In this document: positions 43,624 through 52,480 of the stretch, piece after piece | Layout: every line of letters begins with the position of its first letter | Numbering within the stretch: the stretch's first letter is position 1 | The notes under the pieces: model-generated | Databases searched by the model: none | Seen by the model: only the letters and a program-made list of their open reading frames with translations | Told to the model about the DNA's origin: nothing | Translations under genes and position numbers: made by a program | From: Anaerolineae bacterium | GTDB lineage: Bacteria > Chloroflexota > Anaerolineae > Anaerolineales > Anaerolineaceae | DNA: 64,000 bases | Direction: 5' to 3' | Assembly: GCA_013314735.1 (NCBI GenBank) | Contig: JABUFD010000003.1 | Coordinates: 248,001-312,000 of the forward strand

Positions 43624-44358
43624 CTACTCCTTCTCCGGATCATAATAAAACCCGACCCCATCTTCCATGATCAGCATCGCCTTGTGCCCCAGGTGGGTGG
43701 TGGCGGGTTCACCGTGTTTTTGCCCGGCAGCCACGGCCAACGCCAGGCGCCGCAGCGCGCGCGGGGTTTCCGCCGTGTAGCGCATCCCGCTTTCGCCGTG
43801 CGAGGTGTACATGCAATCATAATCGCCCGCGCGGTCAACCAGTTTCTGCATGCTGCCCGCGAAGACGGTCAACGGAAGGGAATGCTCCAGGTGCATCCAC
43901 ACCTGCTGGTTGCAGGCATCCCCGATCAGCAGGATGCGTGCCTCGCGCCACAGCAAACCGATCGAACCCGGGGTATGCCCCGGCACCGCGATCACCTCCA
44001 CCGTCGCCCCGCCCAGGTCGAAGGTATCGCCTTCCTCGACGGTCAGGGTGTGCTGCGCCTCGGTAAATTCCGGCATGCGCTTCTTCATCCCTGCCATCAG
44101 CGGCAGGTCGGCGGCGGCACAGCAGGCAATCTCGAACTGGCCGTTGCCGCCGGCATGGTCAGGGTGCATGTGAGTATTGACCAGGATCAGTTCCCGGTCC
44201 GTCACCTTTGCCGCTTCCGCCTTGAGGTCCAGCCGGCCGAAGCCGGTATCCACCAGCAGGGCTTTTTCCGCCCCCACCAGCAGCCAGATGATATCCGAGC
44301 CGCCTTCGTTGAGATAATACAATCCCGGGATCTTTTCGGTAAAGTGGTTGATGCCCAT
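43624..44358 (-). CDS. Metallo-beta-lactamase-fold hydrolase
   Basis: About 244 residues with all zinc-binding motifs of the fold: NTHMHPDHAGG (His63, His65, Asp67, His68), VPGHTPGSIGL, LIGDACN and YTSHGESGM. No signal peptide. Members act as thioesterases, lactonases, glyoxalase II or phosphodiesterases, and the sequence gives no further hint. The ATG at 44358 has AAGGAGACAGGC upstream. Together with the following aldolase it may handle a sugar-acid lactone or similar intermediate, which is speculative. The gene is divergent from the AAC(3)-family gene. Confidence 0.85.
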   Translation of the reverse strand: MGINHFTEKIPGLYYLNEGGSDIIWLLVGAEKALLVDTGFGRLDLKAEAAKVTDRELILVNTHMHPDHAGGNGQFEIACCAAADLPLMAGMKKRMPEFTEAQHTLTVEEGDTFDLGGATVEVIAVPGHTPGSIGLLWREARILLIGDACNQQVWMHLEHSLPLTVFAGSMQKLVDRAGDYDCMYTSHGESGMRYTAETPRALRRLALAVAAGQKHGEPATTHLGHKAMLIMEDGVGFYYDPEKE

Positions 44359-44454
44359 GCCTGTCTCCTTCTTCTGGGGTGATGGTACCATTATACCTGC
44401 CGGTCGGTTTCATGGCATAATCAGAAAAATCCCTTTCAGTAAAGGCAGCACCCG

Positions 44455-45225
44455 ATGAACACCACTGATTTCATTTCCCGCTTTCAAACTGACCTGCACC
44501 GCCTGGGCCTGCCGCCGGGGAGCGTGGTGATGGTGCATTCCTCGCTGCGCGCTTTCGGGCAGGTGCCGGGCGGCGCCGGGACCGTGATCGATGCCCTGCT
44601 GGCAGCCCTCGGCACCCATGGCACACTGCTGATGCCCGCCCTCAGTTATGAGGGCGTCACCCGCCGCCAGCCGGTGTTTGACCTCCGCGCAACACCCTCC
44701 TGCGTGGGGACCATCCCGGAAACCTTCCGGCAGCGGCCGGGTGTGCATCGTTCGATGCATCCCACCCATTCGGTGTGCGGCCTGGGTGCCCAGGCGGATG
44801 ACCAGCTGGGCAGCCACGCCCTGGATGACACCCCCTGCGGTCCACGTTCCCCCTTCCACCGCCTGCCGCAGGTTGACGGCTTCATCCTGATGCTGGGCTG
44901 CGGCCTGCGTCCCAACACCAGCATGCACGCCGTGGAAGAACTTGTCAACCCGCCCTACCTGTTCGGCGAGCCAATCCTTTACACCCTGGTGGATGAACAC
45001 GGGCACACCTGCCGCAAGCAGTACACCCCGCACGGCTTCCGCGGCTGGGCACAGCGCTACGACCGCATCAGCGGCCTGCTGACCGAACCCGCCCTGCGCA
45101 GCGGCACAGTTGCCGGCGCCTTCTGCCACCTGATCCATGCCGAACCTTTATGGTCTGCCGCCCTGGAAGCCCTGCGAAATGATCCGCTGTTTTTCGTGGA
45201 AGCAACATCCGACCCGCATGATTAA
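44455..45225 (+). CDS. AAC(3)-family N-acetyltransferase
   Basis: 256 residues of the aminoglycoside 3-N-acetyltransferase (YokD-like) fold, using acetyl-CoA. Typical stretches are VVMVHSSLRAFG near residue 25, GTLLMPALSYEG, HRSMHPTHSVCGLG with the catalytic-region His, and LGCGLRPNTSMHAVEE. Similar chromosomal proteins are widespread and many do not act on antibiotics, so a resistance role should not be assumed. The start at 44455 follows AAAGGCAGCACCCG. Its stop codon overlaps the T-tract side of the terminator that serves the convergent reductase gene. Confidence 0.88.
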   Translation: MNTTDFISRFQTDLHRLGLPPGSVVMVHSSLRAFGQVPGGAGTVIDALLAALGTHGTLLMPALSYEGVTRRQPVFDLRATPSCVGTIPETFRQRPGVHRSMHPTHSVCGLGAQADDQLGSHALDDTPCGPRSPFHRLPQVDGFILMLGCGLRPNTSMHAVEELVNPPYLFGEPILYTLVDEHGHTCRKQYTPHGFRGWAQRYDRISGLLTEPALRSGTVAGAFCHLIHAEPLWSAALEALRNDPLFFVEATSDPHD

Positions 45226-45233
45226 GAAAAAAC

Positions 45234-45260
45234 GGGCAGGATTCCAAAACAATCCTGCCC
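45234..45260 (-). terminator. Intrinsic terminator of the Fe-S aldo/keto reductase gene
   Basis: Perfect 10-bp stem GGGCAGGATT / AATCCTGCCC with a 7-nt loop. Read on the minus strand it is followed by GTTTTTTCTT, a classical terminator. It lies 32 bases past the reductase stop and just after the convergent acetyltransferase stop. Confidence 0.88.
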
Positions 45261-45292
45261 ATCCAGTGACGAATTGATTCTACCGCTGATCC

Positions 45293-46438
45293 TTATCCCA
45301 ACGTTTTGGCGGTTTCCGCCAGCTGGTCGATGATCGGGATATTCTGCGGGCACTTGGGTTCACATTCACCACAGGCGATGCAGGCTTCAGCGTTAAGGCC
45401 GGTGATCACGCCGGCCCAGGGCGTCCACACGCGGTCGCCGCTCAATTTGGCGTAGGCTTCTTTGGCTTCCTTCTCCAACCCCCACACCTTGAACCAGTTC
45501 ATGTAGCGGAAGTTCTCGGGGATGTTGACACCGTTGGGGCAGGGCATGCAGTAAGCACAGCCGGTGCAGTACAGGTCGGAAAGCGCTTTATTGCGCTCCA
45601 CCAGCTCACGGATGCGGGCATTCTCGCTTTCGTTCAACTCGGCCTTGTCAGCGGCCGCCACATTTTCCTCGATCTGCTCCATCGTATTCATGCCGGAAAG
45701 CGCCACGCTCACATCCGGGTTGCTCCACACAAAGCGCAGCGACAGTTCGGGGGTTTTCACTTCCAGGCTGCCCTCCTCATCGCGGATCACGCCACCCGGG
45801 ACAAATAACCGTCCGCCGGCCACCGGCCCCATTACTGCCACGCCGATCCCCTTTTCCGCCGCATGATGGATCGCCGGGAGGTTGTGGGTGTCAATATAGT
45901 TGTACTGCAGCAGCACCGAAGCGAATTCACCGGTATCCAGCAATTTGATCACATTTTGCGGATCATCATGGCTGGAGAAGCACAGGTGCTTGATCAGCCC
46001 TTCCGCCTGTGCCTTGCGCGCCACATCCAGCGCGCGGCCGGGCTTGGAGATGTGCTCGGTGAAGGATTTCCAGTTGCAGCCGTGCATCAACAGGAAATCG
46101 ATGTAAGGGGTGTCGAAGCGTGCCAGGCTGGTTTCCAGCTTGCGGCGCCATTCATCCGGATCAGATTCCTTTTCATCATTGGTCGGAATCTTGGTGGCGA
46201 GGTACAACTTTTCGCGGTCATATTTCTTGATTGCCGCCCCCACCGCCACTTCGCTGGTGCCGTTGATGTAGACATAGGCCGTGTCAATATAGTTGATCCC
46301 CAGGTCGATCCCACGCTGCAGCAGCGGTACCGATTTCTCGATATCGCAGGTGCCATCCTCGTGCGTCGGCAGGCGCATGGCGCCAAAACCCAGCGTCGAT
46401 ACCATCGCCCCGGTATTCCCGTATTTTCGATACTCCAT
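45293..46438 (-). CDS. Aldo/keto reductase with C-terminal ferredoxin-type domain
   Basis: 381 residues. The NADPH-dependent aldo/keto reductase barrel carries the tetrad Asp52 (INYIDTAYVY), Tyr57, Lys83 (LATKIP) and His119 (FLLMHG). After residue 285 two cysteine clusters follow, CTGCAYCMPCPNGVN and CIACGECEPKCPQNIP, the pattern of the 4Fe-4S extension found in anaerobe reductases. The physiological substrate is not known. The Fe-S part suggests electron transfer with ferredoxin. The ATG follows AAGGAATGAAAC. It is a single gene ended by the terminator at 45234-45260; 186 bases of AT-rich sequence without a gene separate it from pncB upstream of the latter's stop. Confidence 0.92.
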   Translation of the reverse strand: MEYRKYGNTGAMVSTLGFGAMRLPTHEDGTCDIEKSVPLLQRGIDLGINYIDTAYVYINGTSEVAVGAAIKKYDREKLYLATKIPTNDEKESDPDEWRRKLETSLARFDTPYIDFLLMHGCNWKSFTEHISKPGRALDVARKAQAEGLIKHLCFSSHDDPQNVIKLLDTGEFASVLLQYNYIDTHNLPAIHHAAEKGIGVAVMGPVAGGRLFVPGGVIRDEEGSLEVKTPELSLRFVWSNPDVSVALSGMNTMEQIEENVAAADKAELNESENARIRELVERNKALSDLYCTGCAYCMPCPNGVNIPENFRYMNWFKVWGLEKEAKEAYAKLSGDRVWTPWAGVITGLNAEACIACGECEPKCPQNIPIIDQLAETAKTLG

Positions 46439-46624
46439 GTTTCATTCCTTTCTACCCATTGATGAAAAAACAAACATCCTGCATCCCCCAATCCGCCCGG
46501 AATCCGCAATCGGTCCGACCATCAGGTTCAATTTTAATCGAAAACAGGCGGAAAGGGCGTCTTCCGTGGTTAAATCATATTTTAATTTTTGAATTTTCAT
46601 TTCCGGGCTGCCGGTCCCGGGTGG

Positions 46625-48163
46625 CTACACCGAGCGGATCAAATCCTGCTTCAAGTCCCACAGCTTCTGGGTCAGGGAAACGTGGTAGATATGCGGGTTG
46701 ACAATGCGCTGCACGCCCGAATCCAACCGTTCCAGGTCAGCTTCGCGCTGCTGGCGGATTTCCGCGATGGCGGGGCAATCATACACCAACCGCCCTTCCC
46801 GCAGCACATCAATCAGCAGCGGTTCAATGCCGGAAATATTAGAAGGCGGCAGGCGGCGGTAAGCACTGTGGTCGGTAGGATGGCGCAGCAGGAGGCTGTC
46901 CTGCGGGTCAGGCTGTTCGGAGGCCAGGCCGAGCACATCGGCGGTGGCTTTGCCGCGCTGGTCATACACGCGCCATACCGCCTTCTCACCGGGATTGGAA
47001 ACCTTGTCGGGATTCTCTGAAATTTTGATCGCTGGCTTCCATTCCCCGCCGTCCTGCAGCGCGACCATTTTATAGACCCCATCCAGCGCGGAATGCCCGT
47101 TGGAGGCGATCAGGCTGGTACCGACCCCATACACCAGGCGGTTGATCAGCGCTTCGGGATCGACCCCGTAATCCGCCGCGTCCTGCTCGATCTGCGTCAG
47201 AATCTGCCACAGCACCAGTTCATCCAGCTGGTTGGAAAGCACGATGTTCACATCCGGGAATCCGGCATCATTGAGGCGCCGGGCTACCTGGATGCTCAAA
47301 TACGCCAGGTCGCCGGAATCGAGGCGCACGCCGTTGGGGCGGTGGCCCTTGCGTTTGAGTTCCTCAAACACCCGGATTGCATTCGGAATCCCGCTTTCGA
47401 GAGTGTCGATCGTGTCGACCAGCAGCAGGCAATCATCGGGGTAAAGTTCAGCGTAAGCGCGGAAGGCATCCAGTTCACTCTGGCCCAGTGCCATAAAGGC
47501 CTGCACCATGCTGTGGGCATGGGTGCCCTTGGGCGGAAAGCCCATCACGCGTGACACCCCCACATTCGAGGTGAAATCCGCCCCGCCGATCAGCGCCGCG
47601 CGTGCGCCGGCATTCGCCCCCAGCTCGGGCCCGCGGCGCAGGCCGAATTCCAGCATCGGCCGCCCGCGCCCGCCCTGGCGGATGCGGCACGCCTTGGTTG
47701 CGATCAGGGTCTGGTAATTGAGGTGGTTGAGCAGGGAGGTTTCGAGAATTTGCGCCATCGCCAGCGGCCCCTGCACCACGGTCAGCGGCACATTGGGATG
47801 TACCACCCGACCCTCCGGCACGGCGCGCAGGGTCAGACCTTCAAAATGGCCGTTCTCTCCCAGCCACGCCAGAAAATCATCGGCGAAGATACGGGCACCG
47901 CCTGTACTGCGCAGGCCCCGCAGGTAATCGATCTCCCCCTGCCGGAAACGGGCCTCGCCCATCCAGTCCAGCAGCCATTCCAAACCGGCGTTAATGCAGT
48001 ATCCGGCGCGGTGGTTGCCGTAGTCGGGGTAACTGCGGAAAAAATGGTCAAACTGCGCCGGGCGCTCATGCAAGCCCATGCGAAAATACAGCTGCGCCAT
48101 CGTCAGCTGGTACATATCGGTGTACAGAATCCCCTCCGCCGCTGCTTGCTGCTCACGTTTCAT
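46625..48163 (-). CDS. pncB: Nicotinate phosphoribosyltransferase
   Basis: About 512 residues. It makes nicotinate mononucleotide from nicotinate and PRPP in NAD salvage. Motifs are [14 protein letters not shown] at the N-terminus, [10 protein letters not shown]-type [34 protein letters not shown] with the phosphorylatable His, [13 protein letters not shown] and GVGTSLIAS. The ATG at 48163 has AAGGAAGTGTGACG upstream; a GTG six bases before it is less well spaced. No signal or membrane segment. The gene is monocistronic to judge from the spacing on both sides. Confidence 0.94.
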   Translation of the reverse strand: MKREQQAAAEGILYTDMYQLTMAQLYFRMGLHERPAQFDHFFRSYPDYGNHRAGYCINAGLEWLLDWMGEARFRQGEIDYLRGLRSTGGARIFADDFLAWLGENGHFEGLTLRAVPEGRVVHPNVPLTVVQGPLAMAQILETSLLNHLNYQTLIATKACRIRQGGRGRPMLEFGLRRGPELGANAGARAALIGGADFTSNVGVSRVMGFPPKGTHAHSMVQAFMALGQSELDAFRAYAELYPDDCLLLVDTIDTLESGIPNAIRVFEELKRKGHRPNGVRLDSGDLAYLSIQVARRLNDAGFPDVNIVLSNQLDELVLWQILTQIEQDAADYGVDPEALINRLVYGVGTSLIASNGHSALDGVYKMVALQDGGEWKPAIKISENPDKVSNPGEKAVWRVYDQRGKATADVLGLASEQPDPQDSLLLRHPTDHSAYRRLPPSNISGIEPLLIDVLREGRLVYDCPAIAEIRQQREADLERLDSGVQRIVNPHIYHVSLTQKLWDLKQDLIRSV

Positions 48164-48264
48164 CGTCACACTTCCTTTTCAACCAGACCGCTTCCGTTTT
48201 TGTGCAGGTGATACGACCTGGATTCATTATAATCCGCAGCTACGCTGCCATTTGTCATCGAAAT

Positions 48265-48297
48265 ATCCTGACCTGTCAGTCTAAGGAATATCAGGAT
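48265..48297 (-). terminator. Hairpin at the end of the DinB-like gene
   Basis: Inverted repeat ATCCTGA / TCAGGAT (7 bp) whose right arm overlaps the stop codon of the DinB-like gene, with a 19-nt interior that can itself pair CCT with AGG. TATTTCG follows on the minus strand. Plausible but weak terminator. Confidence 0.45.
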
Positions 48298-48746
48298 GTT
48301 TGCTCCAACGCCCAGCGCTGTGCCCAGGAATCCGGGAAGCGGTATCCCAGCCCATAGAGGTAACGGATCAGCTGTCCCTGGTGCTGGACTTCATGTTCCA
48401 GCCAGTCCAGCAGCAACTGCTGGCGGGTATCGCTCCATTCCAGGTCAGGCGGCAGCGCATCCAGCGCGGCCGCGGAGCGCGCCAGTGCTGCCTGCACCGC
48501 AGGTTTGCTGCCGCGGGCATCTTCATAGGAAAGCGAACAACGGAATCCCGCCCAGCCATCATTGAGGATCGCCCTCGCATAGCTTTCGCGTGCGCCGATC
48601 ACGCACCACAATTGCTCCCCGATGGCATTCGAAGGTTCCGCCAGCGAGCGCGCCAATGCGCTTTCCGGCAGCTGCTCTGCCAGCTCACCAAACAATTGAA
48701 AAGACCGGTGCAAATGGTCCATCACACCCGATATTAATGTCGGCAT
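48291..48746 (-). CDS. DinB/YfiT-superfamily four-helix protein
   Basis: About 151 residues from ATG 48746, which follows AATAGGAGGTTGGAG. The pattern is the DinB four-helix bundle: an N-terminal helix MDHLHRSFQLFGELA, the metal-site helix SNAIGEQLWCVIGARESYA, and the final WLEHEVQHQGQLIRYLYGL with two His of the usual three-His site. Members are thiol-dependent metalloenzymes or of unknown function. The gene is 10 bases after the lipoprotein gene on the same strand and may be co-transcribed with it. Confidence 0.8.
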   Translation of the reverse strand: MPTLISGVMDHLHRSFQLFGELAEQLPESALARSLAEPSNAIGEQLWCVIGARESYARAILNDGWAGFRCSLSYEDARGSKPAVQAALARSAAALDALPPDLEWSDTRQQLLLDWLEHEVQHQGQLIRYLYGLGYRFPDSWAQRWALEQTS

Positions 48747-48756
48747 CTCCAACCTC

Positions 48757-49539
48757 CTATTCTGCTCCAGATTCGACCGGCTCTTGTTCCCCGATCCACA
48801 CCCGCACATCGTCAAAATACATCGTCATCGGTTCTTCCAGGGTATCACGGTACAGCCCCAAACGGAAATAACTGGTGCGGCCGTCCTGCGCGTATCCCAA
48901 CGGACCGCGGTAATCCACCACCGGATCGCCATTCATCCACACCTGCAGCAGCCCGGATTCGTCCGCCGCAAAACGCTGGTGAACTGTGAATTCGGTCCAC
49001 ATTCCCACCAGGGCAGGAACATCCGCTGAACCGACCTGGAACAGGGTCTGCTGGCCGGCATCATGATTGACCGTCACGCTGAATACGCCATTGCGGAAGC
49101 GGAACGCCGCCGCCGGGGAATGTTTCAGCCATAACTTCCAGGTGGTCTGCTTCCACTGCCCCATCACCAGGCGTACATCACGGATGGGGAAATCATCCGG
49201 CACATACACCGCGAACGAGTACCACAGGTCCTCCCCCAGCGGATGGCGGCGGCGCTCCAGCAGTTCGCTGCGCTCGGTCGCCTGGCCGCTCTTGCCGTAT
49301 AGTCGCCGATCGCCAGCATTGATTACAGCCCGTAAGGATTGTGTGCCGTCGAACGCCCGGGTATCGTCGATCCCGCCGCTGCGCTTCACCCACCAGGCGG
49401 TGGTCCAGAAACTGCGGTTAATCGCCCCTTCTTCGAATGAATCTGAATACGGCAGTGCACCAACGGTACAGCCAGTCAACATCAGGGTTATAAGAAGACA
49501 ACGATAAATCCTGTCCCATGACGTTGGCTGTTTTCCCAT
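48757..49539 (-). CDS. Lipoprotein with polysaccharide-lyase-like jelly-roll domain
   Basis: About 260 residues. A lipoprotein signal peptide (YRCLLITLMLTGC) ends at a cysteine lipobox, so the protein is anchored to the outer face of the membrane. The remaining 230 residues resemble the concanavalin-like heparin-lyase/PL-type family: SFEEGAINRSFWTTAWW, ATERSELLERRRHPLGE, MGQWKQTTWKLWLKHSP, FTVHQRFAADESGLLQVWMNG and a final YFDDVRVW. It may cleave or bind an acidic polysaccharide. Start choice is between ATG 49545 and ATG 49539; the latter has AGGA seven bases upstream. The TATAAT box at 49552-49557 would place transcription start at the first of these, allowing leaderless translation. Confidence 0.75.
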   Translation of the reverse strand: MGKQPTSWDRIYRCLLITLMLTGCTVGALPYSDSFEEGAINRSFWTTAWWVKRSGGIDDTRAFDGTQSLRAVINAGDRRLYGKSGQATERSELLERRRHPLGEDLWYSFAVYVPDDFPIRDVRLVMGQWKQTTWKLWLKHSPAAAFRFRNGVFSVTVNHDAGQQTLFQVGSADVPALVGMWTEFTVHQRFAADESGLLQVWMNGDPVVDYRGPLGYAQDGRTSYFRLGLYRDTLEEPMTMYFDDVRVWIGEQEPVESGAE

Positions 49540-49551
49540 TCTCATGTCCTG

Positions 49552-49579
49552 ATTATACCGAAGGATGATCTCATACCAA
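49552..49579 (-). promoter_or_regulatory. Candidate promoter of the lipoprotein gene
   Basis: Minus-strand TTGGTA (49579-49574), 16-bp spacer, TATAAT (49557-49552). The -10 box is consensus, the -35 box matches four of six. Transcription would start within a few bases of the ATG at 49545. Confidence 0.5.
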
Positions 49580-49617
49580 AGGGAGGTCATAAGATGATTG
49601 AGAAACCATTTTTTCTA

Positions 49618-51207
49618 TCAAGTAACGACCTGGTAATTTCGCATCATTCCCAGATCTTCATGTTCCAGGTTATGGCAATGATACATATACAATCCGGTGA
49701 AATCTTCAAACCTCAATAGGAGCTTTACACTTTCGCCGGGCATGATAAGCACTGTATCTTTCCAACCTGAATCAACATAACCAGCCTGTACGGTTTCCCA
49801 CTCCTTTTCTTTTTCGGGACGAATTTGCCGATCCAGGATAAGAAATTGCAAGCCGTGGATGTGGATGGGATGTGCCATTTCTTCTGACATACTTCCCCCC
49901 ATCATACCGCCGTGCATCATCGTACCAGGTTGATTGGTAATAAGCCACAATTCCGATTCCCCAAGTTTCACCTTCTCATCGTCAGCTACAGCTTTCATAT
50001 CGAAGGTTCGCCCATTGATGGTCCAATTCATGCGTTTGAATTCGAGAACAAACGAACGAGTTTTTGCAACGTTGACCGCATCGCGCAATGAAAAGGAATG
50101 GGATCCCGACAGAATTTCGGGAAGTTGCAGGTTTGGTTCTTCAGCTGCACGATCAACACGAACCTGCAAGATATCAAATTCCGCCCCATTCGGTAACGGC
50201 GTCGAATTCATCATCATCATTTGTTCACTATCCGTTCCCGAAAATTCCAGGCTTTTTAGCGTTAAAGTCGTTCCAGGCGAATACTGGCCGAAATCTGCCC
50301 ACAGTTCAATCCGCTCTGCCGGGGCAAGCATCACGTAATCCCTTTGTACCGGCTTTTCAATTAGTCCACCATCCGTACCGATCACCGTCAAAGGCGTGCC
50401 ATCCGACCAGGCAAGTTTGTAAATGCGGGAATTGGAACCATTCAGTAGTCGCAGCCGGTAAGGGTGGGCATCAACCGACAGTGAATAATCTGGACGCCCA
50501 TTAACGAGGATGCGATCCCCTAGAAATCCCATCATTACATTCATCATGCCACCAGATTGATAAACCAGTTGATCATCATCAGCAAAGATACGGTCCTGGA
50601 TCACCAAAGGAAGATCGTATTTTCCTTCAGGCAGTCCGACACTGGCTTCTTCTTCATCCGACACGATGAACAAACCAGCCAACCCGGCATACACCTGGGC
50701 ACCGGTTTGGCCGTGCGGATGGGGATGGTACCAATAGGTTCCCGCGCGGTTCATTATTTCAAATTCATAAGTAAATTTTTCACCAGAACCCATCGCAAAA
50801 CGTGGATGGCCATCCATCGTATCAGGCAAATGCAGTCCATGCCAATGAACAACGGTTGCTTCAGGGAGTTCGTTGGTAAAAAATATTCGCACCCGCTGTC
50901 CTTTTTTCACCCGGAAAATCGGTCCCAAGTATGAATTGGGCAGGACTTGCATGGCATTCGGGTCACCTCTCAGGAGTTCTCCCTCATATCGCCATACCCG
51001 GGTGGGTCGGCCAGGCAGCATCTGGACTTCGCTGCTTATGGCACGGAGGGAAAACTCCAAATCTACCGGCGAATCCACCGGAATCGGTCGGGTGGTGAGG
51101 GGAGCACAACCATTCAAAAATGTTCCCGCAGCACCAGTGAGTAACAACCCACCAAAAACAACTCCAGTCAGATGCAAAAATTCTCTACGATTCATATGAT
51201 TTTTCAT
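49618..51207 (-). CDS. Multicopper oxidase (CueO/laccase-like), exported
   Basis: 529 residues with three cupredoxin domains. All four copper motifs are present: VVHWHGLHLP, WYHPHPHGQ, HPIHIHGLQF and YHCHNLEHEDLGMM, which includes the type-1 Cys-His and axial Met. A Met-rich insert (MMHGGMMGGSMSEEM) near residue 430 recalls Cu(I) oxidases such as CueO. The N-terminus MNRREFLHLTG with a hydrophobic segment is a Tat-type signal, and a Cys in FLNGC could be lipidated. The ATG at 51207 has GGAG seven bases upstream. Base composition is clearly more AT-rich than in neighbouring genes and the upstream region is very AT-rich, so recent acquisition is likely. Function: copper or metal detoxification, or phenol oxidation; it requires oxygen. 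Confidence 0.93.
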   Translation of the reverse strand: MKNHMNRREFLHLTGVVFGGLLLTGAAGTFLNGCAPLTTRPIPVDSPVDLEFSLRAISSEVQMLPGRPTRVWRYEGELLRGDPNAMQVLPNSYLGPIFRVKKGQRVRIFFTNELPEATVVHWHGLHLPDTMDGHPRFAMGSGEKFTYEFEIMNRAGTYWYHPHPHGQTGAQVYAGLAGLFIVSDEEEASVGLPEGKYDLPLVIQDRIFADDDQLVYQSGGMMNVMMGFLGDRILVNGRPDYSLSVDAHPYRLRLLNGSNSRIYKLAWSDGTPLTVIGTDGGLIEKPVQRDYVMLAPAERIELWADFGQYSPGTTLTLKSLEFSGTDSEQMMMMNSTPLPNGAEFDILQVRVDRAAEEPNLQLPEILSGSHSFSLRDAVNVAKTRSFVLEFKRMNWTINGRTFDMKAVADDEKVKLGESELWLITNQPGTMMHGGMMGGSMSEEMAHPIHIHGLQFLILDRQIRPEKEKEWETVQAGYVDSGWKDTVLIMPGESVKLLLRFEDFTGLYMYHCHNLEHEDLGMMRNYQVVT

Positions 51208-51256
51208 AAGATGACTCCATCGAACAACAGTAGCATGTTGCTCTGTTCATTATTAT

Positions 51257-51285
51257 ATTATATATTTATATAATTTATATTGCAA
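51257..51285 (-). promoter_or_regulatory. Promoter of the multicopper oxidase gene
   Basis: Minus-strand TTGCAA (51285-51280), 17-bp AT-only spacer, TATAAT (51262-51257). Transcription would start about 43 bases before the oxidase ATG. No copper-regulator operator could be recognised. Confidence 0.65.
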
Positions 51286-51390
51286 TTTGTTGAATGATGG
51301 ATGGAAATTCACACTTTTCATCCATTCATCGCAATCTCTTATCTATGGTATCCTTCACTCAAATCACCTGTTATTCCATCCGGAGCCTGC

Positions 51391-52467
51391 ATGACCCATC
51401 CAACGCCAATGCTTCCTCGTAACCGCGTACTGGCAGCACTGAACTTCCAACCTGTCGACCGGGTACCGCTCCAAATCCATCCCTCTCCGGGTGGGCTGTA
51501 CGAACATGGACAAAAACTGCTGGATTTGATGAAAGCCTGCGGTGATGATTTCGGCGATCTGGCAGACCTTACGCTGCCCCGCATTCCGCCAGAAGACTTT
51601 GATCCTGACGGCCGCTACCACCGCATCCATACCGATGACTGGGGTACCACCTGGGAATACCGCCTCTACGGGGTGTGGGGACACCGCATTGGGTACCCGC
51701 TGGCAGATCTCAGCAGACTGAATGATTACCAACCGCCAATCCCGCCCCGCCTGGAAGGCGAAGCATTGGCACAGGCACGCCAGGCGGCTGACATCCACAA
51801 ACAACGTTACCCCCTGCTGTGCGGCGGGTTGTCGCTGTTCGAGACGCTGCAGTCATTACGCCCGTTTGAAGATGTGCTGATCGAGATCATGCAGGATACA
51901 CCGGAGATCAACCGCATCGCCGACCTGCTGGTGGAATATAACCTGCGCCTGGTCGAGAACGCGCTGGCGGTTGGCACGGACATCATCACGGTCGGTGATG
52001 ATTTCGGCACCCAGGCCAACCTGCTGCTTTCGCCGCGCGCCTGGCGCCGGTTTTTCCTGCCGCGCTACCGCACCCTGTTTGCGCCGGTGATCACCGCCGG
52101 CAAATCGATCCTGTTCCATTCCTGCGGGCAAGTGGAAGCCCTGCTGCCGGACCTGCACGCGCTCGGTGTGAACGCCATCTGGCCGCAGCTTCCGCTGTAC
52201 AACCCCCGCCACCTGGCGCGAACCAGCCGGGAATACCGCCTCGCCGTCCTCCTGCACCCGGACCGCGGTGAACTCATGCAGCGCGGCACACCCCGCCAGG
52301 TGCGCGATGCCATTCACCGCCTGGTCGATGAATTTGATTGCCTATCCGGCGGTTCCTGGCTGTATATCGAAATTGATCCCGGCTTCCGCTGGGATACTGT
52401 GCAGGCTTTATTTGAAACCGCAATGGAATTGCGCGCAACCGCGGCGTCTCCGGATGCCAACACTTAA
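51391..52467 (+). CDS. URO-D family protein (methyltransferase/decarboxylase fold), copy 1
   Basis: 358 residues of the uroporphyrinogen decarboxylase superfamily, TIM barrel. The start LPRNRVLAALNFQPVDRVPL is the common family opening. The metal motif LFHSCGQVEALLPDL keeps the HxCG seen in corrinoid-protein:coenzyme methyltransferases (MtaA/MtbA type). True HemE is unlikely because the porphyrin-binding N-terminal pattern is missing. A methyl-transfer or demethylation role is the family-based guess, though no corrinoid protein is nearby. The ATG at 51391 has GGAGCCTGC upstream; upstream in-frame codons look non-coding. It is followed 13 bases later by a second copy on the same strand. Confidence 0.83.
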   Translation: MTHPTPMLPRNRVLAALNFQPVDRVPLQIHPSPGGLYEHGQKLLDLMKACGDDFGDLADLTLPRIPPEDFDPDGRYHRIHTDDWGTTWEYRLYGVWGHRIGYPLADLSRLNDYQPPIPPRLEGEALAQARQAADIHKQRYPLLCGGLSLFETLQSLRPFEDVLIEIMQDTPEINRIADLLVEYNLRLVENALAVGTDIITVGDDFGTQANLLLSPRAWRRFFLPRYRTLFAPVITAGKSILFHSCGQVEALLPDLHALGVNAIWPQLPLYNPRHLARTSREYRLAVLLHPDRGELMQRGTPRQVRDAIHRLVDEFDCLSGGSWLYIEIDPGFRWDTVQALFETAMELRATAASPDANT

Positions 52468-52480
52468 AAAGGAGTAACCG

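Noticed and set aside
44455-45225. Antibiotic resistance gene call for the AAC(3)-family protein
   Set aside because: The family includes many chromosomal proteins without aminoglycoside activity, and there is no mobile element or other resistance gene nearby.
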